NCBI GenBank assembly: GCA_021613375.1
Contig: CM038726.1
Location: forward strand, 1,845,046-1,909,045
DNA: 64,000 bases
Source: Megaleporinus macrocephalus
Lineage: Eukaryota > Chordata > Actinopteri > Characiformes > Anostomidae
Direction of reading: 5' to 3'
Shown: piece after piece, positions 10,565-22,654 of the stretch
Numbering within the stretch: position 1 is the first letter of the stretch
How the letters are laid out: every line of letters starts with the position of its first letter
Notes under the pieces: generated by a model
Database searches by the model: none
The model's input: the letters and a program-made list of their open reading frames with translations, nothing else
What the model was told of the DNA's origin: nothing
Translations under genes and position numbers: made by a program

Positions 10565-11030
10565 TGAAACATCAATGTAAACACCATAACCATCATTGGA
10601 AAAACCATCACCACCACTGTAAACACCATCACTATAACCACCATCACCACCACTGTAAACATCATCACCACCACTATGAACATCATCACCACCACTGTAA
10701 ACACCATCACCACCACTGTAAACATCATCACCACCACTATGAACATCATCACCACCACTGTCAACACCATCACCACCACTGTAAACACCATAACCATCAT
10801 TGGAAAAACCATCACCACCACTGTAAAAACCATCACCACCACTGTAAACACCACCACCACTGTAAACACCATCACCACCACTGTAAACATCATCACCACC
10901 ACTGTAAATATCATCACCACCACTGTAAACACCATAACCATCATTGGAAAAACCATCACCACCACTGTAAACACCATCACTATAACCACCATCACCACCA
11001 CTATAAACATCACCACCACTGTAAACAGGT
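10565..11030. repeat. 21-bp CAC/CAT-rich minisatellite
   Basis: About 22 copies of ACCATCACCACCACTGTAAA, with shortened units and a longer variant containing ACCATAACCATCATTGG at about 10583, 10786 and 10930, so a higher-order pattern of roughly 150-200 bp is visible. His-rich (plus) and Val/Met-rich (minus) open frames are by-products of the multiple-of-three period. Confidence 0.95.
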
Positions 11031-11750
11031 ATTATGTACTATGAGAAACAGGGTAAGACAATACACTGAATGGTCCTCATTGTGTACCGCAGGGGCTCAT
11101 GGGTAACGTATGCCTCCCTGCCATTCATAAAACTCGCCCTTCATTCCCTCATGCAGCTCACACAGGCTCAGCCCAGGTGATCATTACGTACTGTACATTT
11201 CTGAGGAAGGACCCTAATGGAAACACCGCAGGGGGCAATCGATGGCCATGTTTGCCAGAACTGTCTCCATGACAACCGCTCAAAAATGTTACCGAGGACA
11301 CACGCACACTCACACGTGAACAATGTTCTGCTGTCTGGTTCCCTTAGATATTACATACACACGTTATACGCACACATACATGCAGTGTTGGGACAAACAC
11401 GTTTAATAAACAGCAGCCCCTGGGAAACTGTCCCCCCGAAACATAGTCTTATTGCTTAAACGGGACATTATGTCCATATTTCAGTGCTTGGCATGTAAAC
11501 AGAGTGATTCAGTCGGTAGAATTGGTGGAGAGGTTGTTTACAGTGGTGGCGAAGGTAACCAGATGTCACGAATATTTCTGGGCGTCTACATGGACAGTTG
11601 ATGTCAAAGCAATAAAAGCCATGACTTGCGGGACTGTGTATACGTGGAATATAGTCAGTGTTTGCATTCGGACGCTGGCTCAATCTCTGCATCGGTGGTT
11701 TAGTAGAGTATGAGGTTCCACCAACAAGTTCTCCAAGGTTGAGTCCATGT
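11031..11750. other. No gene recognised
   Basis: Mixed sequence with no convincing exon, RNA gene or tandem repeat. The antisense frame 11468-11761 (97 codons) borders the transposon relic to its right and may be decayed element sequence. Confidence 0.4.
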
Positions 11751-11885
11751 ATGTAGCCCATGAAGTGTCAACCAGTTGAAGCATTTGGCTGAATATAGGC
11801 CAATGTGTGCTGTAACACTACCACCACCATGCTTCACAGATCAGCTTTGGCTGCATTGGCTCTTAAGCAGTTCCTTAAAAGTCTT
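11750..11885 (-). mobile_element. Decayed Tc1/mariner-like transposase fragment
   Basis: Read on the minus strand, CTGTGAAGCATGGTGGTGG at about 11819-11837 gives the VKHGGGS segment typical of Tc1/mariner transposase catalytic domains. Flanking sequence is too eroded to follow. The same motif recurs near 13105 and 28112. Confidence 0.4.
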
Positions 11886-12482
11886 TGGGCTTTTATGATG
11901 GTCTATATGGAACCACAATGTTTATAGTCACCCACTGTATGTACCTGCATTAATGAAGAACAGTCAGTCCCGCTGTGAGTACAAAGCAAGGTGTACATAA
12001 CATGACGACCAATTAACCAATCAGTCAATGGATCTTCTGGCGGGTTGTTAAACAGAAGGTGGAAGATCAAATGTGTATTTTTTATTTGATTATTTAAGTG
12101 ATGTTTTACACACGGGGCACTCACATATTTATGTATTTATTATAGAATGCTATTTCCCAATAATCTCTGAGCATAAACTTGGTTGAAATTTTAAATTTCA
12201 TGTACCGGTTAATATATTCAGACGCGTAAACACAAAGACTGTCACGAAATGCCAATGGTAAAGCTTAACGCTTGTATTATTTAATGTATATTTTAATTTT
12301 TATCTGCTGTATCTGTACCACATAAAGTCAGTTATTACAATAATTTCTAATTCTGGGGGATGAATGGGCATCTGCTGAATTAGTTACTAAGCATTTCTAA
12401 GCAGCGGCAACACTTTGTTTTAAATTATAAGTAAGAAATTAATAATATATTATACAATTTAGAACATAACTTGGTGGATGAG

Positions 12483-12532
<50 letters not shown>

Positions 12533-13009
12533 CTATTTATGTGTTTATGTTTTTAAAAAAGATGTTAAGCAAATTAGCTATACATCGTTGGTCGAGTGAC
12601 GAATTCAATGTTATTTAATTGGAATTTTTAAATGTAACATACTTGAATTGTCCTTCAAAGAGAATCAGGACAATTGAACAGGTATTAATGGTCTGAATCA
12701 ATCAAACATACTAGTAAACAATCATGTTTCTTAGAAATTGTGGACTTATGTCAACTGTAACTTGTAAAGAATACAGTTTACAGTAACAGTGTTTAGTTCA
12801 ATTACAGTATTTTAACGGTATTTTGCTGAAAAGGTGTCCCAGTTAATGTTCATGTTTAACAGTTTATAACCTGAAAACAATATTTGTACGAACTTACAAA
12901 GAGTCAGTCGGTGGTTATTAAGAAAAAGCTAATAAGTTCTATTGATCAATAAAAATGTATTGATGTTATTAGTTTTTTTTAAATATCATTTATAAGCAGA
13001 TCATATAAG
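11886..13009. other. AT-rich sequence without a recognised gene
   Basis: Low GC with many stops in all frames. It contains the (TA)n run at 12485-12529. No exon, RNA gene or inverted repeat was noticed. Confidence 0.5.
12485..12529. repeat. (TA)n microsatellite
   Basis: An uninterrupted TA run of about 45 bases. Confidence 0.95.
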
Positions 13010-13145
13010 TCTTATAGATCTTATGGATGTGGCAAGAAACACAAGGAAACCAGTTCCAACGGCAGCAACACCTGCCCAGGCCTTAATACTACCCCCACCA
13101 TGCTTCACAGATAGGTTGGTTTGCCATGGATCCTGGATTGTGTTC
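13010..13145 (-). pseudogene. Tc1-like transposase fragment
   Basis: The minus strand reads VKHGGGSIKAWAGVAAVGTG and then FLVF, which is the conserved block of Tc1-like transposases around the second catalytic Asp region (family usually VKHGGGSIMAWACMA..GTGSLVFIDDV). The frame then breaks down and no terminal repeats are recognisable, so this is a dead fragment of a cut-and-paste transposon. Confidence 0.65.
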
Positions 13146-13848
13146 TTCATCTAGTTCTTGTTTTTCGATATGGAGTGAATGTACATGTAGTTATTTTAGC
13201 GCAAGCAAGTCATGACACATGGTTAAAACTGGTTTATTACCATTTTTAATGAGCTCATGTGAAACAACATAATATTATTAACAAAGATAGCAGTAAATAA
13301 ACAAAGTAAATCAAACCAATATCATCAATACTGCAATCATTAAATTTGGACCCTTAATTTAAAATGAAAAAAGCTAATTAAATGAAACTCAGACTCTGTT
13401 ATTTTAAACCAAAACTGAAATCATTAAATGTAGATCAAAAGAGTATTAAATGCAGATTAAAAGGGTGTGTATTTCCACCTAGTGGTTCAGATAGGAAATG
13501 CAGGGACCTGCCCGGAGGGGGTTTCACGGAGGGCTCCTCTTTCTGGATGAAACGCTTGCTGGAAATGCAGAAATTAGGCTCATTGGTTTAACGCCATCGA
13601 TCGGCTCTCGGGATTGGCTAAATAGGAGAAATATCGGCCAATCACATATTTTGATTAAAAATTGACCGATACCGATAAATAGTCGACCGATCATTCCATC
13701 TCTATTATAAATGCTTATTACTGTAGGTGTAATTGGCTATAAAGGCTACAAATATCCAATTTGCCTTTATAACAGATGAGGCCCGATGGAATTGTCATTA
13801 ACAATGCCCTATGTAGGGTTATATCAGTTGTCAAGACAAGCCAATATA
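13146..13848. other. No gene recognised
   Basis: AT-rich sequence. The 69-codon frame at 13382-13591 has no family resemblance. CGATCGG/ACCGATA-type short motifs at 13599-13695 are repeated but form no array. Confidence 0.4.
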
Positions 13849-14402
13849 CACTACCGCTCAAAAGTTTAGGATCACTTTAGAATTTAATTTCATGCAATTT
13901 TCATGCATTTCATGCAATTTTCATGCATTTCATGCAATTTTCATGCAATTCACAAACAATATTGTTCATTTCACAATTAAGGTAAGTGTATCAGATGATT
14001 TAAAGAATAAAAATGTTTGTATTAAAGTCTATTTTTGTATAGAGGCTTATTTTACATATAGTCCTATTATCAGCAATTCTCAGTCCTCTGTCTAAATCTC
14101 CTGGTACGACCACCAATCCAAGTTAAGGATGTTATTGGACTAATTGGTTGTTAGGACACTCTTGCTCAATTGTGATCACAGCTGAAAAACATTCTACTAA
14201 TAAGTGAGTATAAAAGGGAACAACATTCTAGGTTAGTTTAGTATCTGAAGATCAGCAGTTGATGTCTTGCTGGCCGACTCACAATGACCAGAAAGAAACA
14301 ACTTTCTTTAGAGACCCGTCAGTCCATTGTTGTGTTAAGGAAGAAGATACTCCATTAAAACAAGAACATTTCACTGTGATCCCAAACTTTTGAGTGGTAG
14401 TG
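13849..14402 (+). mobile_element. Internally deleted Tc1-like element with TIRs and TA duplication
   Basis: The left end CACTACCGCTCAAAAGTTTA and the right end, whose reverse complement is CACTACCACTCAAAAGTTTG, are near-perfect inverted repeats followed by GGATCAC/GGGATCAC. The element is flanked by TA on both sides (13847-13848 and 14403-14404), the Tc1/mariner target duplication. Its 554 bp is about a third of a full Tc1 element. A short direct repeat of TTTCATGCAATTTTCATGC (13887-13950) sits near the left end. Confidence 0.85.
14284..14358 (+). pseudogene. N-terminal remnant of Tc1 transposase
   Basis: An ATG opens 24 codons, MTRKKQLSLETRQSIVVL and so on, before TAA. This matches the start of Tc1 transposases, which begin the helix-turn-helix DNA-binding region with an ETR-x-x-I-V-x-L-R pattern. 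It is cut off by the deletion that fuses it to the right terminal repeat, so the product cannot be active. Confidence 0.7.
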
Positions 14403-14404
14403 TA

Positions 14405-15150
14405 GGTGATGAAAATGTTGAAATTATAAAGGTAGTTGACTGAAAGTCTACAGGTACATCAGATAAAAGCTCTTAACACCATGTCACACCTGATTCCCTC
14501 ACATGATGGTCCTGAGCGAGCGTCTCTGATTGCTGTGCTCGTACCTTCTGACACTTTATTTCCGTCTCTGTTCAGCTGCTTCCCGGCTACTCTATAATAA
14601 TAGCCAATGGACGGAAGCGGCTGGTGGTCTAAAGCCGTTCTGCCTTAACTAGGGGGTATGTATGTGCTTTTAAAGGTCATGTGAACAAAGGGAAGAAAGA
14701 AAAGAAAGGAAGAAAAGAATGAAAGGAAGGCGGTATTGTACATGTTCGTTGACGTGTGTGTTATTTTATAAAGCACAGTTTCACCAAATCTAATAAAAAC
14801 GACCTGTATTGTTTCCAGTGTTGCTTTCTTTGGCCCCTCATTGATTTTCCAGGGTTAAACCAAAGTCATGACATATTAATTAAACATATATATTGCTGTC
14901 CAAAGAAAAACACGGATGACTATTTTTGTCGATTTTTATATCTCTACGTCATCTGAAGAAGACATCTGCTGTTTACATTGTGTGAGAATTTCATGGTGAA
15001 TGGACCAATAGAAATGCTCCAAAATAGCTTAGAAAAGCTTCTGGTTCTATTGACATAAATAAAAGTGAAAAAGGTTTTTGCTTTCTCCTGTAAAGTTACT
15101 ACTTAGAAACAAATGTTTTTGTTTGGAGAGCAACTATATTGTTTTTGTAC
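14405..15150. other. No gene recognised
   Basis: Contains a short purine-rich GAAAG/GGAAG tract at 14690-14730 and otherwise ordinary AT-rich sequence. The 66-codon frame at 14756-14956 has no family resemblance. Confidence 0.4.
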
Positions 15151-16404
15151 ACCACTAAACGTTTTAGATACACTAGCAGCCAAACGTTTTAGTACACTAC
15201 CAGTCAAACGTTTTAGATACACTACCAGCCAAACGTTTTAGTTACACTACCAGCCAAATGTTTTAGATACACTACCAGACAAACGTTTTAGATACACTAC
15301 CAGCCAAACGTTTTAGATACACTACCAGACAAATGTTTTAGTACACTACCAGCCAAACGTTTTAGATACACTACCAGTCAAATGTTTTAGATACACTACC
15401 AGCCAAACGTTTTAGTACACTACCAGCCAAACGTTTTAGATACACTACCAGTCAAACGTTTTAGATACACTACCAGCCAAACGTTTTAGATACACTACCA
15501 GTCAAACGTTTTAGATACACTACCAGCCAAACGTTTTAGATACACTACCAGCCAAACATTTTAGATACACTACCAGACAAACGTTTTAGATACACTACCA
15601 GACAAACGTTTTAGATACACTACCAGCCAAACGTTTTAGTACACTACCAGCCAAATGTTTTAGATACACTACCAGCCAAACGTTTTAGATACACTACCAG
15701 TCAAACGTTTTAGTACACTACCAGTCAAATGTTTTAGATACACTACCAGCCAAACGTTTTAGTACACTACCAGCCAAACGTTTTAGATACACTACCAGCC
15801 AAACGTTTTAGATACACTACCAGTCAAACGTTTTAGATACACTACCAGCCAAACGTTTTAGATACACTACCAGTCAAACGTTTCAGATACACTACCAGTC
15901 AAACGTTTTAGATACACTACCAGTCAAACGTTTTAGATACACTACCAGTCAAACGTTTTAGTACACTACCAGACAAACGTTTTAGATACACTACCAGTCA
16001 AACGTTTCAGATACACTACCAGTCAAATGTTTTAGATACACTACCAGCCAAACGTTTTAGATACACTACCAGTCAAACGTTTTAGATACACTACCAGTCA
16101 AACGTTTTAGTACACTACCAGCCAAACGTTTTAGATACACTACCAGTCAAACGTTTTAGATACACTACCAGTCAAACGTTTTAGATACACTACCAGCCAA
16201 ACGTTTTAGATACACTACCAGTCAAACGTTTTAGATACACTACCAGTCAAACGTTTTAGATACACTACCAGCCAAACGTTTTAGATACACTACCAGTCAA
16301 ACGTTTTAGATACACTACCAGCAAAAGGTTTTAGATACACTACCAGTCAAATGTTTTAGTACACTACCAGACAAACGTTTTAGATACACTACCAGTCAAA
16401 CGTT
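15151..16404. repeat. 25-bp satellite resembling a Tc1 terminal repeat
   Basis: About 50 copies of a 24/25-bp unit made of TACACTACCAGYCAAACG and TTTTAGA. Variation is concentrated at Y (T or C, sometimes A) and in a one-base shortened form AGTACAC. The unit closely resembles the terminal repeat of the Tc1-like element 1.3 kb to the left (TACACTACCGCTCAAAAGTT). Unit order is irregular. Confidence 0.9.
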
Positions 16405-16730
16405 ATTCAGTGTGGGGCGTTAACCTGTAAGTAGTGTACATCGGTTGTCCGCTACTTTTAGTGTGCTTTGTGGGTAAGAATGTAGTGTACTATATAGGAA
16501 GTCTACTCCTACACTAAGAACTCAGACAACACTACAAAATGGCCGACAGCCTGAATAGAACACTAAACAATAAATTGGGTGGGATTCTCAGATCACCCTA
16601 CACCTAAAACTACAACATCAAATTGTCCAAATCAAACAAAATTCTACATAAAGAAATCTTTAGATAACCAAGATAATTAAGGAGGGATTTTATGTGAAAT
16701 AAAAATAAAAACATGATTCTCATCCACTAC
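16405..16730. other. No gene recognised
   Basis: Mixed sequence between two arrays. It includes AAAATGGCCGACAGCCTGAA near 16536, otherwise nothing identifiable. Confidence 0.4.
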
Positions 16731-16734
16731 ACTA

Positions 16735-17095
16735 GTATGCTTACTCGATGTTTGGATGCAGAGGGGTGTTGGATATCAAGTCTGGTAAGTTAGTTTTACT
16801 AGCAAGCTACATAGCTAAATGCTAGCGCGCTAACTCGATGTGTGGACGCAGAGGGGAGCTGGATATCTACTCTGGTAAGTCTGTTTTGCTAGCGAGGTAA
16901 ATAGCTAAATGCTAGCACGCTAACTTGTGTGAATGAAGAGAGGAGCTGGATATCTAGTCTGGTAAGTATGTTTTGCTAGCGAGCTAAATAGCTAAATGCT
17001 AGCGAGTACACTCTACGCATGGGCGCAGAGGGGCGTTGAATATGTAGTCTGATGAGTTTGTTTTGCTAGAGAGCTAAATACTAGCACGCTAACAT
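16735..17095. repeat. Tandem repeat, unit about 85-90 bp, four copies
   Basis: Copies contain ACTCGATGTGTGGACGCAGA, GGAGCTGGATATCTA, TCTGGTAAGT, TTTTGCTAGCGAG and AGCTAAATGCTAGCGCGC. They diverge by roughly a tenth and the last copy is shortened. Confidence 0.85.
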
Positions 17096-18105
17096 GATGT
17101 GCCTCCATCTCCTCCACTCTGTTCTTCACACACTGCCCCTTATCCCCACATGCTTACAAATTATCTAGAACGTGCTAGCTCCACCTTTATTATAACAAAG
17201 GTTTGGGATTTGTTGAGGCCAATGTATCAAGACATGACCGTTAATACATGCTCATATATGACCTGGACAGCTACATCTATAAGATCTTTATAAATGAATT
17301 TGTAGGATCAGAACTAAAGTAGAATGTATTCTTAATAACTCTAGATAAGTATGAATTGAAACACATAGGGACGGAAATGGAAACTAGACCTTGCAGAGCT
17401 CTACTGGAGAGCTCTACACATTGGCCAGTAGGGTACGAGAGTTCTGCTGGACACGTTCTGTCCTGACTCCTGCAGAATGAAGGGGACTAAGTGCTTTTCT
17501 CTTTAGTCCATAAGTTGTCGAATGGCCCCTCCATGGTTTTCGAGTGCTCCTTCAATAGCTTGGTTCTGGCGCTGGGTCTGCTAAGACATTACTAAACAGA
17601 GAGTGAAGTTCTGTTTAGGGTGTAGACACCAGACGGAGGATTAGGAGCGTTATATTATGAGACGTCCTCAGTGGGCTGTTGTGTTTGTTGAGTTTCCGCT
17701 GTTGTGTTGGAGAACACTGTGCACCTGGCAGCCCCTACAATGCACACTGTCAGCCTCCAGATGAGATAAAGAGAGCAGTAATGATGTATGTATGGATGCT
17801 ATGGGGAAATTTGGAATTGTTAGTATGTAGGTGGGTGAATGTTCCTGTGTGAGTAGTGTTAAAGTATTGTTTATTTTATATGTGATATATACTCCCTTAG
17901 ACTGTATATGTAATACATATGATATATGCACGTGACTGTGTACGTATAATATATGCACTAATTGACTGTACAAAGGAAATATATGAAATATTATACACTA
18001 ATTGATTATATATCTGTAATATCTGTAATGTATATGCTCTTGCTGGCTGTAAACATAATATATATGATAGATGGTATATACACATACATACATGTATATA
18101 TGATA
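17096..18105. other. No gene recognised
   Basis: Short frames only. The segment 17870-18110 is rich in ATATATG/GTATAT words without a fixed period. Confidence 0.4.
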
Positions 18106-18390
18106 TACAGTTTGAGTCAAATGTCTCAGGACACTCTTTTATTTCAGAACTGAAAGGCAAAATGGCGTATCTGAATACCCCAGCAAGTAATGGGTGAGGT
18201 GGCCACCATCTTGTAAGCCGCCATATTGGATCAAGGGCAAGTTTTTGGAAAGGTGGTCATGTAGCAGATCAGAGAAGACCAAAACTGTCTCAGAAATTGA
18301 TTGATGGAATCAGATTTGTAATATCTCTTGAGGTTCAAACATTATCAACACAGAAAGTTACAACAACAACCACATTGAACAACATGTCCA
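18106..18390 (+). mobile_element. Dispersed element family B, copy 2
   Basis: Same order of blocks as copy 1 at 1822: CAGTTTGAGTCAAATGTCTC, then AGGACAC, AAGCCGCCATATTGGATCAA, AGATCAGAGAAGACC and CTGTCTCAGAAATTGATTGA. No transposase is present. Confidence 0.6.
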
Positions 18391-18425
18391 AAGAAACAGT
18401 TGTTTTATATATACACTCACATGAG

Positions 18426-18434
<9 letters not shown>

Positions 18435-18491
<57 letters not shown>
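18435..18491. repeat. (TG)n microsatellite
   Basis: A nearly pure TG run of about 57 bases preceded by a short TA run. Confidence 0.95.
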
Positions 18492-18492
<1 letters not shown>

Positions 18493-18960
18493 GGTTACAC
18501 TGATTAAGTCTGTTGTGTGAAATGTTATGACACTGTGTTGGTGTGCCAGTGGGCTACGAGGTGTGAACGGAACCTCCAGCTGAGAGCAGCCAGATCTCCC
18601 CACAAAGACAAAGAGATGAAATGAACAACAGCAACATCATATACAGATGAAAAAAATACCCCACATCCCCCAAACACACACACACACCCCACCTGTTTGC
18701 TGATGCAGCTGTTTCACAGTCCAGGTAATTGTACCAGCTGAAGACGCCCCTCCCAGCTCTTGGGTGATCAAAGTCTCCAACTTCATTAATTTGTGTTTAT
18801 GCAGCGATTGCATTCAGCCGTATGTTCAGGAACCAGCTCTGCTCTCAGAACAACACCAGCGTGTACAAATAATCCCCCTGCCGCGTTTATATACTGTACC
18901 TAGAGACCACCACTGATTCATTATTAATTTTAGTATGTAATTACAAATTATTTATTGTTC
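18492..18960. other. No gene recognised
   Basis: Ordinary sequence including a short CA-rich patch near 18673-18690. No exon or RNA gene was noticed. Confidence 0.4.
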
Positions 18961-18961
18961 T

Positions 18962-19037
<76 letters not shown>

Positions 19038-19095
19038 TTTATACTGACAGAGTTAGATAGATATTTATACTGACAGTTAGATAGATAGATAGATT

Positions 19096-19139
<44 letters not shown>

Positions 19140-19152
19140 TTTATACTGACAG

Positions 19153-19193
<41 letters not shown>

Positions 19194-19202
19194 TACTGAC
19201 AG

Positions 19203-19255
<53 letters not shown>

Positions 19256-19485
19256 TTTATACTGACAGAGTTAGATAGATAGATAGATACATAGATAGAT
19301 ACATAGATATTTATACTGACAGAGATAGATTAGATAGATAGATAGATAGATAGATAGATATTTATACTGACAGAGATAGATAGATAGATAGATAGATAAA
19401 TATTTATACTGACAGAGATAGATAGATAGATAGATGTTTATAGTGACAGAGATAGATAGATAGATAGATATTTATACTGACATAT

Positions 19486-19534
<49 letters not shown>

Positions 19535-19545
19535 CAGTGAAAGAA
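18962..19545. repeat. GATA array with an interspersed TTTATACTGACAGA spacer
   Basis: Blocks of (GATA)5-18 are separated at least nine times by TATTTATACTGACAGAG, giving a compound higher-order repeat. Purity is high, which suggests recent expansion. Confidence 0.95.
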
Positions 19546-19776
19546 ATAGATAGATTAGAGGGTGTAGCAAGGACGGGAACCCAGCAGGAGCCAGCGTTCC
19601 AGTGCATTCCAGTCGATGCCATTAGGCTAAAGTGGAGGGTTTGAAGGGCACAGTGAAGGTAAAGGCCAGATTGATTTTAAAGAGTCACTAGAACAAGAAT
19701 AGAAGGCTGCTCTAATCACTGTCACCCTGTGGCCAACGTCATTCCCGTATTAGGAACTCCACACTACCCTGTGTTT

Positions 19777-20278
19777 CTTAAAGGCTAAGCACCACCCAAT
19801 ATGAAAATATCAAAAACACATAAATATAGTGAAATTTGAGTTCGTAATTTGAGATTATTATTATTATTCTGAAAAAGTTTTTTATTTACAAAGTTGAGAA
19901 ACATGGTTGAAAAGATGTTGATTAGCTTCACTGCGCTGTTCTGCAATTGCCTTGGACAGATAGTGGACAACAAGCGAAAGGGTGAACTTACAGTAATATA
20001 CAATGACGAAAAGGTGTGTTGTTTTTGGCTGCAGTAAATCGATCCACAATGGAACCTCCCAGCACAAATGGCCCAAAGACCCCAAAAAATTCAGAAAATG
20101 GACTAAATTTGTCAAATTTTAACAGGCATATTGGAGCTCTGATTTTTTCGTCAATTTAATTCAAATAATCTATTTCAAAGCAAATTAGGCAGCAAATTTC
20201 ATTCACGTATATATTTTTTCATTATCTCAAAAAACGTGAAATCACCAGAGGTATCCATAAGTGGTGCTTAGCCTTTAA
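19777..20278 (+). mobile_element. Short THAP-containing DNA transposon (P-element-like), internally deleted
   Basis: The ends are perfect inverted repeats of about 20 bp: CTTAAAGGCTAAGCACCAC at the left, with its reverse complement GTGGTGCTTAGCCTTTAAG at the right. Between them lies the start of a THAP-domain frame (20003-20122). THAP DNA-binding domains are the hallmark of P-type transposases, so this is inferred to be a non-autonomous deletion derivative. The right end and a trace of the left end persist in the second copy of the duplication (about 21524-21640). Confidence 0.7.
20003..20122 (+). pseudogene. Truncated THAP DNA-binding domain of a P-like transposase
   Basis: The ATG opens 39 codons: MTKRCVVFGCSKS and so on to HKWPKDPKKFRKWTKF, then TAA. 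This fits the first half of a THAP zinc finger (C-x4-C, then an H-x-(W/F)-P-x-D and a Trp). The second zinc pair (C-x2-H) and the AVPTIF-type box are absent, so it cannot fold as a full finger. In full-length relatives this domain binds the transposon ends. Confidence 0.65.
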
Positions 20279-21349
20279 GAATAAGAATTCAAACAGATTT
20301 GTCCTGCAAATGAAACACACATAATCTTCCACATAGTCATATGCAAAAGTTTGGGCACACTTGATCAAATGGCATGAGGGTTTTGATTTAGTATAAAATA
20401 AATTAATTTTAATAGACAATTTCTGTTTATTTCAAAATTCTAATTGTTTTAATCCTAAAAAAATCCTAAATTTATTGCATGTTTTATGTTTCATTTGGAA
20501 TTTTCTTCCAATATGTTGCATTTGGAAAATAAATTAATGTAAATATTCTTGTACCTTGAACCTTAAAATGTTAGTAAATTCAGAAGTCAATTTAGAACCA
20601 AACAAGACAAGACAATGAGGCATTTCAGTGATTGGATTTATTATAATGTATTATAATCTTTTTAAATTAAATAAAACATTTTTTGTTGATTCACAGTAAC
20701 ACAAGAATAGAACATTTACATTTTAACACAAATATAACTTTATTACAATGTTGGGTTTAAACTGTTTATAAAATAATTTTTCCATATATGGCTCGTTTTG
20801 CTTAAATTGAAAGCTACTTGCAACTTGATTTATGTACTAAAAGTAATTTACAACTCGATAAAATTAATTTTGCATTCAAAGATAAGCTGAAAACATCAAT
20901 GCTTATTTAACACACAAATACGTCTCAACACACACATCAATTAAAGTATTTTTCAAAGCAACAAACTTTAAAAGCCACATCTAAAATAAACTCTTGCCCT
21001 TCAAATTCACTGTATTTTATTGGACTTTATAAAAAAATGTCCATACCCAGGCTCCACTCACAAAATCTATCTTTTATAGCTACTGTTGCAACATTGGACA
21101 AGTTCACAGAATACTGATTAAAGTTTAATTTAACCTAATGAGAATCTCTACTCAGTATATATCACAATACCTACGTTTACATTTACATTTACATTTACAA
21201 TACATACATTTAGCCTAATTAAAAACTGTACTGTTTATATCACAGTACCTACATTTAATATATCACAATATATTACCTATATTTATATTTAATGAGAAAC
21301 TGTACTTTGTTTATTAACAATATCTGCATTTAGCGTTATAGCCAATGTT

Positions 21350-22650
21350 ATTAGGCTAAAGTGGAGGGTTTGAAGAGCACAGTGAAGGTAAAGGCCAGAA
21401 TGATTTTAAAGAGTCACTTATAGGACAAGAATAGAAGGCTGCTCTAATCACTCTCACTCTGTGGTCAACGCCATTTCTGTGTTAGGAACTCCGCACTAGA
21501 AATTGTCTTCACCCCGTGTTTCTTAAAGTTCTTAATATTAAGCAGTGAATTTCATTTTAAGTCATGTTTATATATTTTCAGTATCTCAAACAATGTGAGA
21601 TCACCAGGGATGTCCATAAGTGGTGCTTAGCCTTTAACAATAAGAATTTAAACTGGATATGATTTGTCCTGCGAATGAAACACACATCATTTTCCACACA
21701 GTCACATACGAAAGTTTGGGCACACCTGGTCAAATGGCATGATGTTGTTGATTTAGTATAAAAGAAATACATTTTCTGTTTATTTCAAAATTCAAATTGT
21801 TTTCATTTTAAAAAATGCTAAATTTATGACATGTTTTATGTTTCATTTTGAATTTTCTACCAATATGTTGCATTTGGCAAAAAAATAAAACGTGTGCTAA
21901 TATTTATAGAAAATTGTAGTGCGCAGAAGTTCAGAAAATCTCAAGTTTAATCTCAAATTTCATGTGTTATGATCATCTACACCAAAATAATATCCAAAGA
22001 AAGGAATTTGTGGAAAATTTGGGGTACACAAAATGACAACAAAACTTCAGAGGTCTATTAATGTAAATATCTTGATACTTTGAACTTTAAATTTCAGTCA
22101 ATTTATAAGTCAATTTAGAACCAAACAAGACAAAACAATGAGGCATTTCAGTGATTGGATTTATTATAATTTATTATAATCTCTCAGAATTGCAGAAAGC
22201 CCAGTAACGCAGAAATAGAACATTTACATTTTAACACAAATATAACTTTATTACAACATTGTGTTCAAAGTGTATACAAAATATTTTTTTTCCATATATG
22301 GCTCATTTTGCTTAAATTGAAAGCTTCTTGCAACCTGATTTTATGTACTAACAGTAATTTATGACTAGATAAAAAGAATTATGCATTGAAAGAGAAGCTG
22401 AAAACATCAACACTTATTTAACGTACAAATAAATCTCAACACACACATCAATTAAAGTGTTTCTCAAAGCAACAAACTTTAAAAGCCACATCTAAAATAA
22501 ACACTTGACCTTCAAATTCTCTGTATTCTATTGGGCTACATAGAAAAATTTCCACCCACAAAATCTTTCTTTCATAGCTGCTGTTGCAACATTGGACAAG
22601 TTCACCAAACGCTGATTTAAAGTTCAATTTAACCTGAGAAACTCTGTAAT
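21350..22650. repeat. Tandem segmental duplication, copy 2
   Basis: Second copy of the block at 19620-21345, same orientation. It retains GTGGTGCTTAGCCTTTAA from the right end of the THAP-type element at about 21621-21638, but the element's interior is deleted. Its right side runs into the 61-bp array. Confidence 0.8.
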
Positions 22651-22654
22651 TATC

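Larger units (their letters stand above)
19620..21345. repeat. Tandem segmental duplication, copy 1
   Basis: It shares ordered blocks with 21350-22650: TAGGCTAAAGTGGAGGGTTT, AGAATAGAAGGCTGCTCTAA, AAGTTTGGGCACAC, TGAGGCATTTCAGTGATTGG, ACACAAATATAACTTTATTA, TTCCATATATGGCTC and AAAGCCACATCTAAAATAAA. Divergence is roughly 10-15 percent with large indels: copy 1 has the longer P/THAP-like insert and copy 2 has extra sequence near 21880-22080. Confidence 0.8.

Noticed and set aside
10423..11106. His-rich 227-codon frame and Val/Met-rich antisense frame
   Set aside because: By-products of the 21-bp CAC/CAT minisatellite.
15151..16404. CRISPR-like look: short near-identical units at regular spacing
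   Set aside because: There are no unique spacers; the 25-bp units are directly head to tail, in a vertebrate genome.
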